Shown here: piece after piece, positions 1-7,250 of the stretch
Layout: every line of letters starts with the position of its first letter
How positions within the stretch are numbered: position 1 is the stretch's first letter
Assembly (NCBI GenBank): GCA_964352535.1
Contig: CAYGSW010000044.1
Location: 1-28,355, forward strand
Direction of reading: 5' to 3'
Length of the DNA stretch: 28,355 nt
Origin: Granulosicoccus sp964352535
GTDB taxonomy: Bacteria > Pseudomonadota > Gammaproteobacteria > Granulosicoccales > Granulosicoccaceae
Position numbers and translations under genes: made by a program
Notes under the pieces: model-generated
Seen by the model: only the letters and a program-made list of their open reading frames with translations
Told to the model about the DNA's origin: nothing
Database searches by the model: none

Positions 1-446
1 ATCATGTAGTTGACGGTTATGTGCTTGCCCACATCGCGAATGAAATCCAGAAAACTGATGTCCTTCATCCAGTCGTAGTTGTTCACTAATTCAGCAGAGT
101 TTTCACTGCAACCAGAAAATTCGAGAAACTGAGAGAGCTGTTGTCTGACCGCTTCTTGGTTATGTCTCAGCGTGGCTTCATCCAGTAAATTGCGCTCGTC
201 CGACTTGCCGGAAGGGTCGCCGATCATGCCTGTGGCGCCACCGACCAAGGCATACGGCTTATGTCCTGCGCGTTGAAAATGCGCCAGCAACATGATCGGT
301 ACCAGATTACCGATGTGCAGTGAATCGGCGGTTGGGTCAAACCCGATATAGGCACAACGCATCTGTTCCAGCAGATGTTCCTCGGTACCTGGCATGACAT
401 CGTGAACCATGCCACGCCACTGTAGTTCAGCAATAAAATTTTTCAT
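1..446 (-). CDS. tyrS: Tyrosyl-tRNA synthetase, N-terminal part (runs off window)
   Basis: This enzyme charges tRNA-Tyr with tyrosine in the cytoplasm. Translating the minus strand from the ATG at 446 gives 148 residues without a stop. The N-terminal class I catalytic domain is clear: GFDPTADSLHIGN carries the HIGH-type motif, followed by a GGATGMIGDPSGKS stretch typical of bacterial TyrRS that helps bind tyrosine and ATP. The KMSKS loop and the C-terminal tRNA-binding domain lie beyond position 1. The start is supported by the family-typical opening, a short helix before the first strand. The gene is intact as far as it can be seen and is the only obvious housekeeping gene at this end of the window. 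Confidence 0.95.
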   Translation of the reverse strand, partial: MKNFIAELQWRGMVHDVMPGTEEHLLEQMRCAYIGFDPTADSLHIGNLVPIMLLAHFQRAGHKPYALVGGATGMIGDPSGKSDERNLLDEATLRHNQEAVRQQLSQFLEFSGCSENSAELVNNYDWMKDISFLDFIRDVGKHITVNYM

Positions 447-891
447 CAATATACGTTGGAGATCTGAAGCACGGATGATAACTTATTATATCGGTGACGG
501 AAGAAGTAGCATCGCAGTTATGGCCTGCCGACTGCGCCTGCCAGACGCCAGAGTCTGGCAACGCTCTGCCATATCTGCTCTCTAATGACGACTTTCAGAC
601 GCTCGACAAACCTGCTTTCATAAGCCCGCATCGAAAGCTTCCCCTGAGCCTGCGAAAACCAGTCATTTCCATCATCCGAAAGCCTAACACGACAAAAGAC
701 CACCCTTTGGGGTGGCCATATGGAGGTTACCTGTCAACACGTACATTGTGACAGCTAGTGGTAGAGACAAAACAGAAAGTGAAACTCAGTTAAGACCTGA
801 ATTCTGTCACCCATCGCTTAGGGATCAAAGCAGACAGAATGCTGATGCGAAAACGCTGCTGCCTAATCCAACAGCGTTTGCACTTCGTTAA
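447..891. other. Intergenic stretch without a recognisable gene
   Basis: About 445 bases lie between the start of tyrS and the end of the next minus-strand gene. Short open frames exist on both strands, but none has a ribosome site, a conserved motif or a credible product. The stretch holds the terminator of the upstream minus-strand gene near 700 and presumably the tyrS promoter close to 450-500. No promoter boxes could be assigned with confidence. Confidence 0.5.
692..716 (-). terminator. Rho-independent terminator of the 892-3498 gene
   Basis: A perfect 6-bp stem (700-705 with 710-715, CCACCC/GGGTGG) closes a 4-base loop. On the minus strand it is followed at once by TCTTTTG. It lies about 180 bases past the stop codon of the large secreted protein, the only minus-strand gene that could use it. 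The short U-run makes it moderate rather than strong. Confidence 0.55.
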
Positions 892-3498
892 CTACAGCAC
901 AGTACAGGCTTTACCGAAGGTGGCAACGTCAATGCATGCTCGCAACTTGGGATCGAGTTCAAGCTCACCACGAAGCACTGAGTAGCCAGACACGTTGGCA
1001 CTCACCTCACCTGAAAGCCCTCGCACACCCAGGTTAAGCACTATCTCCCCGGCAAGATCAGCATCAATGTAAGGTACATTTTCAAACGGCTGCTTTGCAC
1101 CTTCCAGCGCAAGATTAGCTGTCTCCTTTGCCGCAATTAACGCCACAATACGTGGATCAAAATCGATGGGTGTCAGATCAATACTGTTTTCTACTAGTTG
1201 TAATGCGGCATTGGCAGCAGTCAAGGCTCCTTGCGCCGCTGTTTTTGCCACGTTAAGTGAAGCAATAGATGCGTGATGACGTGCAATGTCAGCATTACGC
1301 CAGCTCTTTTCCGCAAGATAGCGCGAATATCGGCCAGCCTTCTCATGCCACTTTGCCTTTTTATACCAACGATACCAGGATCCAATTTGCGCTTTTCGAG
1401 CAGCAATAGACCGCTTGTGAGAGGCAATGTTGTTGCTCAACTTGCTGATGGTTCGCTTTGCAGCATCCACATCAGATTGCGCAGCTCGCAACGCAGCCTG
1501 GTCCCTATCTCTTTCTCCGTTTACGGTTTGCCGAGTACTGTTTATCGAACCTTGCAGCCGCTGGACTTCTCTCTGTGCGGCCTCAAGTGTCGAATGGGCT
1601 TTAAGCATTGATCCGGTCACCTCCCCCATATCAAGGTTAATGGACCCTGTGCCAGAGAGCTGTGGGCCAGATGCGTCGATAGATCCCATCATCGCTACGC
1701 GAGTCACAGGCGTTACAAAGGCACCGTTGACCATCATGCCGGAAGCATCGATCTGTAGTGTGACATCTTCCAGCGCAACACCAAAAACATCCATATTGCC
1801 GGTGAGCCGAAGCAAGACCGACTCAGGATTCTCCCACGACAGTTGTGCATAAACAGCAATCTCGCTATTGACCTGGATGTCGGGGGAAATCTGCATCCTC
1901 GACACACCACTGATCTCAATACCGGTGCCATTAATTGTCATAGTTGATCGTGTCATTGCCAGATCAGACAGGTTCAAACCAATCCAATTACCCAGAGTTG
2001 CTGCGCCAAGACTGGACTTTCCTTCTATGGTGAGCATAGTATTCTGGATATCATCGCCGATATAGCCTTTTACAGTTGCCTCAGCGGAAGGCATGATCGG
2101 TAAATAGTCCTGCAAGAAAGCGGTATCGGGTTTCATTTGTCCACTGACATACGTCAGCTGATCTGATGTTGTCACTTTATAGGCAGCCGTAGCCTGTCCC
2201 AGATGAATATCTAAATCGATGTAGTCGGGCAAACCGGGTATCCCTAGAGATACATCGCCATTACCTCCTTGCGCGATACCGTATTCGCCAATGTAGGTTA
2301 CGACGTCACCATCAAGAGTCAGAAAGTTCGTCATGGGTATTGAACCGTGGAAGTAGAACTGCCCCGAGAACTCGGCAATATCAAACGGCATAACATCGCC
2401 CGAACTTGCTTCAAATGGTATCCAGCCGTTAGCAGAAAATCCGATAGCGTCAATTAACTCGCCAGATTTTTCCTTTTTATCTGAATTGGCATCACGATCA
2501 TCCTTAGGTTCTCGGCGTCGTGTATCTTCAAACTGACTACCATCCAATACTGCCGGGTTATCAGCCACGTTCTGTTGAACATAGTTGCCATCAGCATTTC
2601 TCTTGTAATAGATCTGGGTATTGTCCAGAAAATTTTGCTCAAGTAATACACCAGTGTCTGGATCAAGCGTGAAAGACATAACAACAACCTCATCGTTTTC
2701 ATCACGAATTTCATAAACAACCAGACCGTTATTGTCCTGAGATGGATTCTTCTTCAGGTTGTTCATATCAACTCCTCCAACTTTGGAGTACGCCAGATAA
2801 GTGTACGGATCGAAAATATCCATAACCGCTGTTGCTTTCAAAGATCCGGGAATACTGAAAACCACTTTGTTCAAAGCATCCAAACCCTCACCGAAATCCA
2901 GTGTGAACGACACCCCTGCGTTGAGATGGAAAAGCAGGTACGGCTTAGTTGCGTCGCGAAGCGTGCCGCCTTCGCTGTAACCGTCATTCAATGGCAGAGG
3001 GCCGCCCGTCAATTCTGGTATGGACGTGCCATTGACCAGACCGATCACAGCCCTGGGTATTTCCTTGAAAACAGCGTCCTTGAAAACACCTATTTCATCC
3101 AAAGGAACATCCGTCTCACCATAAATTTCTGGCGACTCGCCCAAGACAACTGTGATGGCGGCATTATTCAGTGGGATACGCACACCACTGGCAACAACAT
3201 CCACCCTACCGTTAATAGTGTATTGATCAGATGCCAATTCATGCAATGCAGCAACACGCGTTTCCAGTGTCAGCCCAGACAAAAGAGACAAGCGACAGAC
3301 AGCACTGTCGTGTCCACCGTCGCACGTTACGGTGGCTTGCGCCTCGTTCGAAGGCAACACCAATGACGTTGCAAGAACCAGCGGGGCGAACCACAGAGTT
3401 CGCAGGCTAGTGAATGCGGTTCTACCCGCCGCTTTTTTATTAGATGAGTATCTCCCGGAATGCTCTGCGCCTACCGGCGTAGTACCTTTGAAAAACAT
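892..3498 (-). CDS. Large secreted protein with C-terminal helical region, unknown function
   Basis: No family was recognised. The product is 868 residues from the ATG at 3498, chosen because AAGGGAGT (3507-3514) sits 8 bases upstream; a longer frame starting at 3540 lacks such a site. A Sec signal peptide is visible: basic residues, then a hydrophobic run (WFAPLVLATSLVLPS) and a likely cut after NEAQA, near residue 55. Residues about 60-630 look beta-rich, with repeated strands rich in Gly, Asp, Thr and Ser. Residues about 632-800 are strongly helical and heptad-like, interrupted by an aromatic, basic patch (SWYRWYKKAKWHEKAGRYSRY). A short beta-like end closes with two Cys (CIDVATFGKACTVL). 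The gene is monocistronic by spacing. A surface or periplasmic structural role is possible but only inferred. Confidence 0.8.
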   Translation of the reverse strand: MFFKGTTPVGAEHSGRYSSNKKAAGRTAFTSLRTLWFAPLVLATSLVLPSNEAQATVTCDGGHDSAVCRLSLLSGLTLETRVAALHELASDQYTINGRVDVVASGVRIPLNNAAITVVLGESPEIYGETDVPLDEIGVFKDAVFKEIPRAVIGLVNGTSIPELTGGPLPLNDGYSEGGTLRDATKPYLLFHLNAGVSFTLDFGEGLDALNKVVFSIPGSLKATAVMDIFDPYTYLAYSKVGGVDMNNLKKNPSQDNNGLVVYEIRDENDEVVVMSFTLDPDTGVLLEQNFLDNTQIYYKRNADGNYVQQNVADNPAVLDGSQFEDTRRREPKDDRDANSDKKEKSGELIDAIGFSANGWIPFEASSGDVMPFDIAEFSGQFYFHGSIPMTNFLTLDGDVVTYIGEYGIAQGGNGDVSLGIPGLPDYIDLDIHLGQATAAYKVTTSDQLTYVSGQMKPDTAFLQDYLPIMPSAEATVKGYIGDDIQNTMLTIEGKSSLGAATLGNWIGLNLSDLAMTRSTMTINGTGIEISGVSRMQISPDIQVNSEIAVYAQLSWENPESVLLRLTGNMDVFGVALEDVTLQIDASGMMVNGAFVTPVTRVAMMGSIDASGPQLSGTGSINLDMGEVTGSMLKAHSTLEAAQREVQRLQGSINSTRQTVNGERDRDQAALRAAQSDVDAAKRTISKLSNNIASHKRSIAARKAQIGSWYRWYKKAKWHEKAGRYSRYLAEKSWRNADIARHHASIASLNVAKTAAQGALTAANAALQLVENSIDLTPIDFDPRIVALIAAKETANLALEGAKQPFENVPYIDADLAGEIVLNLGVRGLSGEVSANVSGYSVLRGELELDPKLRACIDVATFGKACTVL

Positions 3499-3641
3499 AA
3501 TGACGTACTCCCTTGGATAGACCCACACGCCGAATTGCATGTCGGTTCTGTAACCATTCTGGGAGTGCCAACAGAAATACCTGACAAGAAAGTACCTGAC
3601 TCATTGTGAATAGTACCCGGCACCACTTGGAATAAGCCTGT

Positions 3642-4190
3642 TTACAATCTGTTCTTTAGTTTGCAGATAAGCCCATAGCCTTCTGGCTTTCTATGAGACA
3701 CAAATCTCGCCGTGTTTTCGCAGAATTCTGTATAGCCGCTGTGAAGCCAATCTATTCCAGGCTTGGACTTGGACCAGATCGCGAACTCGACCCTCGACCT
3801 CATCTGGACAGGCCAGTGATCCGTCATTGCTTCTGGTATTTCCGTGTCATCCGTTATCAGTACCCCTGCGAAGGATTTCAGGGTGGACAAGACACTTACC
3901 GAGAATGGATCGGTGAGGTATACCCCAACACACGTCATGTCGTTCAGCGGTGCTTCAAGTACACTCAAGGCTGCCATTACGTGCTCAAAGGACCGCCTTA
4001 TCATTGCATAGTCACCGGTATGCCAGATACCGGCCAGGCGCATATCAGATTCTTCAACTATTACAACCTCATTCTCTTCCTCAGTGAGATTGCTGTCAGC
4101 GATTCGAGACTGTGGCTCCTTGTGAGCATTTCTGAATTCACGTGAATGCAATAGCAGGTAGAGGTTCTCTTTAGTTGCACAGTAAACCAT
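3642..4190 (-). CDS. GyrI-like effector-binding protein, probably a truncated AraC/GyrI regulator
   Basis: Residues from about 60 (MRLAGIWHTGDYAMI, then GVYLTDP) resemble the GyrI-like small-molecule-binding domain, which often forms the C-terminal half of AraC-family regulators. The preceding HSREFRNAHKE looks like the last turn of an AraC helix-turn-helix (typically SPREFR), so the DNA-binding half appears to be missing. The frame stays open back to a GTG at 4271, but that part overlaps the decayed DUF4185-like coding sequence and is a shadow of it. The ATG at 4190 is the first start clear of the overlap, and it has no good ribosome site. It could be a stand-alone effector-binding protein, but a 5'-deleted regulator fits better. 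Confidence 0.5.
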   Translation of the reverse strand: MVYCATKENLYLLLHSREFRNAHKEPQSRIADSNLTEEENEVVIVEESDMRLAGIWHTGDYAMIRRSFEHVMAALSVLEAPLNDMTCVGVYLTDPFSVSVLSTLKSFAGVLITDDTEIPEAMTDHWPVQMRSRVEFAIWSKSKPGIDWLHSGYTEFCENTARFVSHRKPEGYGLICKLKNRL

Positions 4191-4203
4191 TGGCCAAGTC
4201 TGT

Positions 4204-4728
4204 CTACAGCAGTTCAAGCGAATTGCGAACAAATCGCATTTCTCTGGCAAACCATACTGTACCCGGATCACGCGTTTACGTTAGGTATATGGTCTTTCCA
4301 TCTTGGTCATTGTGTTGAGGATGAGTTAATCCGTCATATGCCCATCCATTGGTATTAGCACTGGCCATAGCTGTCAATACGTTAGAAAGCGCAGTCCAGT
4401 ATCCCGTAAGAGACGGTGCAGAGCGCAGTTTTACGGCCCGACTTGTCGACTCGCTGTATACCGCAATGTAACGAGCCAGATAGGCGTTAAACGTGACGGA
4501 CATAATTTCTGCCCCAAACGACATCGCGGTAGCCTGCGAAGAGTCTTTGCCCCCGTTTTCCCGACCAGTAGTGTATTCCCGTTGCTCCACATCAAGCGCG
4601 TGTTCGAGCGTCACTCTAGCGAGACGACAGACGACGTTAGTGCGTTTCTGGTCACATCCAAACGCATACAAATAATTGTTTTCTACTAACGCGGCATTTC
4701 CCGGTTGAAAGTTAGACGGAATAGGCAT
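4204..4728 (-). pseudogene. DUF4185-like propeller protein fragment with internal TAA
   Basis: A 150-codon frame from the ATG at 4728 ends at TAA (4276-4278) after DGKTIYLT. The same frame then continues for 23 codons (TRDPGTVWFAREMRFVR and on) to a TAG at 4204. Together the two parts read like the last blades of a DUF4185-type secreted beta-propeller: RYIAVYSESTSRAVKLRSAP, LTGYW, YDGLTHP, and then IYLT-x-TRDPG, where the family usually has Tyr at x. A Tyr codon changed to TAA explains the stop by one base. The N-terminal half and any signal peptide are absent, and a TAA lies directly before the ATG. The family call is by recollection of the motif pattern. The decay is supported by the continued coding after the stop. 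Confidence 0.5.
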
Positions 4729-4813
4729 TTAAGACTATGCTTAATGATGCCCCTTATAGTCAAACGTTTAGTCTGAACGTAGATTGCAACAGGCAGGTTA
4801 AGGCATTAAGACA

Positions 4814-5491
4814 TCAGCGATAAGGCGCTCTCCACCCTGCCGCCAAAGCATCAGCCTCAGAACAGAACCATCGCTCTGAATTTCCTGTGTTAACACGGGT
4901 TCGTGAATAGGACCGAGACCATGGTGTGTGATAGATCCGCTCGCCTTTGTTGTTGATGTTCCCTTTTATTGGACAACCCGCCTTAGGTGTCTCGGTTGCC
5001 GCCGATTTCCACCGGCTGGCTCTGAAAGTCCACGGATTCTCAAAGGTACCCGCCCACATACCTACTCTGGCATTCTGAGCATTGAATTCTGCAGAAACGT
5101 ATTGACTCGAAAATTGTCGAAACGCAAGTGCCTGACCCGACCGAACCATCGCAGCATTTATTTCTACGCCACCCGAAAAACAAATTGCAATAAGACGACG
5201 GTAACGATCAAATTCCTCTCCAGTGCATATCGTCGTCGTGCGCAGCAAGTCTTTAAGTGCATTCTCTGAGGTCGCACCACAGTTGTACAATGCACCATTT
5301 GCTGTTGTGCAGTCTTGCGCATTCTCTGGAGCGTCAATTCCGAACAGTCTGACAACTTGATTGTCAATACTGAGCGTATCGCCGTCAATTACCCTTGCGT
5401 GACCTGCCAACTCGGTGCCATAAGCACTTGTGAAATACAACAAGATAAAGGCGCTGATCGAAGCCAACGCTACTCGTACGTGTTTTTTCAT
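4814..5491 (-). CDS. Secreted thermonuclease (SNase family) with C-terminal sunset-type domain
   Basis: A Ca-dependent phosphodiesterase of the staphylococcal nuclease type, expected to cut DNA or RNA outside the cytoplasm. The 225 residues begin with a signal peptide (MKKHVRV, then ALASISAFILLYFTSAYG). The SNase fold follows at about 28-150 with all three signature catalytic positions: Arg in VRLFGIDAPE, Glu in the same motif, and Arg in DRYRRLIA (usually DxYGR). Residues about 170-225 form a small domain (CPIKGNINNKGERIYH, ending WFCSEADALAAGWRAP) often appended to secreted nucleases and called sunset. The start at 5491 begins the signal peptide; a longer open frame to 5641 would bury it. 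It is divergent from the TerD-TerB gene across 207 bases. Confidence 0.9.
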   Translation of the reverse strand: MKKHVRVALASISAFILLYFTSAYGTELAGHARVIDGDTLSIDNQVVRLFGIDAPENAQDCTTANGALYNCGATSENALKDLLRTTTICTGEEFDRYRRLIAICFSGGVEINAAMVRSGQALAFRQFSSQYVSAEFNAQNARVGMWAGTFENPWTFRASRWKSAATETPKAGCPIKGNINNKGERIYHTPWSRSYSRTRVNTGNSERWFCSEADALAAGWRAPYR

Positions 5492-5698
5492 ACCAGACGA
5501 TTTCTCAGATAATAGCGCTGCTGTAACTACCTCAACAGTCCGACCGGGCCAACCTCCCTCAAGCCCTACACATATTAACATCACAAAACCAGGGTCTTGA
5601 CATTGCCAACACCTTTTCAAAACGCTTACCGCAGCCCACATGAGGTATTATGCAGTGAACATTATTCACCCAGTGTCGGCCACTTGAGAGGATGCTTC

Positions 5699-6796
5699 AT
5701 GACAAATCTTGCTATGGGCGGGAATGCGCCAATCGCATCACTAGATCTGGTGCTTGAGGTACACCTGCCGCAAGGAACTACGATTGATGTCAGCGCTTTA
5801 CAACTCTACCCGGGTGGAAAGGTGCGTGGCGATGGCGACATGTGTTTTTTCAACCAGCCATCAATAAGTGAGGGAGCAATTTCGCTAACCGCAAATGACA
5901 ACGTTCAGAGTTTTTCATTGAACCTTGCGAAGGTTAACTCAGATGTCGAGAAAATTGTAGTCAATGCCACACTGGACAACGGTCGATTCAGTGCCGTTAA
6001 TGACTTGAAAGTCATAATGTCGTGCGGTATCACTATGCTTGTGGAAACCTCCGATCGCACGGAGGCTGCACTGATCCTTTGCGAGATATACAAACGCAAT
6101 GGGCAATGGAAAATACGCAATGTAAGTCAGGGGTTTAATGGCGGACTACAAGCGCTGGCAGAACATTTCGGTGTCGAAGTGGATACACCTCCAAGTTCAG
6201 CACCTGTTGTAGCACCATCTGCTTCGGCATTGGCTTCAGCTTCTCCATCAAGCACTACGCCAGAACCTGCAACTAGTTCAGCTTCGACTCCTACTCCTAC
6301 TGCTAGTTCTGCACCAGAGTCCACCTCAAGCTCTGGCGCTCCCGCATTATTCAACCGATTGAAGCAGTCCGCCGTCCTAGCTGGCTCAAGACTTTCAACG
6401 GAAGCATCAAAATTCAGGAATCGAACATTCATGGAAGCAGTGGTGAACGGTTGCGTTTTGGTGGCAGCCGCCGATGGCAGCATTGACGCCTCAGAAAAAC
6501 AGAAGATGGCAGGTTTCATTGAACGTTCGGACGAGCTGAAACATTTTGGTATCAGTGAAGTCATCGGCGTATTCCAGAAGGCTGCTGCAGTCTATGAGTC
6601 AGATGAGGTGCTTGGTAAGGCTTGCGCTATGGAGAAAATTCGCAAGGTAAGAGCCAATGAAGATCAGGCGCGCCTTCTCGTCAGAGTAGTTTCAGCGATT
6701 GGTGCAGCTGACGGCGATTTCGACACGCACGAAAAAAACATGGTTTCGGAAATTGCACGTGAGCTCGGGCTCGATCCGGCTGACTTCAATATGTAA
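5699..6796 (+). CDS. TerD-TerB fusion stress protein
   Basis: This 365-residue protein joins two tellurite-resistance/stress families. TerD-like domain, about 1-162: LDLVLEVHL, GGKVRGDGDMCFFNQ, AALILCEIYKRNGQWKIRN, QGFNGGL. Linker, about 163-218, rich in Pro, Ser and Ala. TerB-like domain, about 243-365: AAADGSIDASEKQKM and GAADGDFDTHEKNM, the paired acidic motifs typical of TerB. The start at 5699 has GAGAGG 7 bases upstream. The TerD loop that normally carries a Gly-Asp-rich calcium site is shortened to NDNVQSFSL, so metal binding may be weaker. Ter proteins are membrane-associated stress and phage-response factors. No other ter gene is present, so this may be a stand-alone version. Confidence 0.88.
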   Translation: MTNLAMGGNAPIASLDLVLEVHLPQGTTIDVSALQLYPGGKVRGDGDMCFFNQPSISEGAISLTANDNVQSFSLNLAKVNSDVEKIVVNATLDNGRFSAVNDLKVIMSCGITMLVETSDRTEAALILCEIYKRNGQWKIRNVSQGFNGGLQALAEHFGVEVDTPPSSAPVVAPSASALASASPSSTTPEPATSSASTPTPTASSAPESTSSSGAPALFNRLKQSAVLAGSRLSTEASKFRNRTFMEAVVNGCVLVAAADGSIDASEKQKMAGFIERSDELKHFGISEVIGVFQKAAAVYESDEVLGKACAMEKIRKVRANEDQARLLVRVVSAIGAADGDFDTHEKNMVSEIARELGLDPADFNM

Positions 6797-7250
6797 TCAC
6801 AGCATTGCGCCGGAGACCTTGGGCAGTTCAGTAAACTTCCGCTATTTTCCAGTGGTAGCTGGCAACAACACACATCAACATCTACAGTTTTTCGAACTGC
6901 CGTGTATGTGCTGATACCGTAGAACACGCTGACGACAAGTCGTAGATATCAAGATCAGCGCTGATTACGCAAGTGATTGCGAATGAGAAGGTAGCCACTC
7001 ACCTTCTGGTGGCAACTGTAGCCCAGACAACTCTATATTGGGCGGTGTAGACCAATCAGCATACCCTGGCATAGTGCACTACCGACGTAACACAACAGCG
7101 GCGGGCTTAATGATACATGTTAGCCAATACAACGCGCGCTGCCCGCGATACCCTCACTCAGTCAAGTAATGTGCTGAGTTGCCCCTAAACAATGATATCG
7201 CTTGAATCAGCGTTGCCAGCCAGCCATTAACTCTTGTCTTGGCTAAACTC
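6797..7250. other. Intergenic stretch between TerD-TerB and the chemoreceptor
   Basis: About 450 bases without a credible gene. It contains one clear inverted repeat (6986-7007). It must hold the promoter of the chemoreceptor gene, but no convincing -35/-10 pair or sigma-28-type site was identified by eye. Confidence 0.45.
6986..7007. repeat. Perfect inverted repeat AGAAGGT/ACCTTCT
   Basis: Seven-base arms at 6986-6992 and 7001-7007 flank an 8-base spacer. No T-run follows on either strand, so it is not a classical terminator. It may be an operator or an RNA hairpin; its role is unknown. Confidence 0.45.

Noticed and set aside
494..751. Plus-strand 85-codon frame and a minus-strand 61-codon frame in the tyrS upstream gap
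   Set aside because: No ribosome site or motif. The minus-strand frame starts inside the terminator stem.
3499..3540. Upstream extension of the large secreted protein
   Set aside because: The ATG at 3498 has a good Shine-Dalgarno, and the extension would put a long polar segment before the signal peptide.
4273..4283. GTTAGGT resembling an integron attC core site
   Set aside because: No matching inverse core, no palindromic attC arms and no integrase. A 7-base match is expected by chance.
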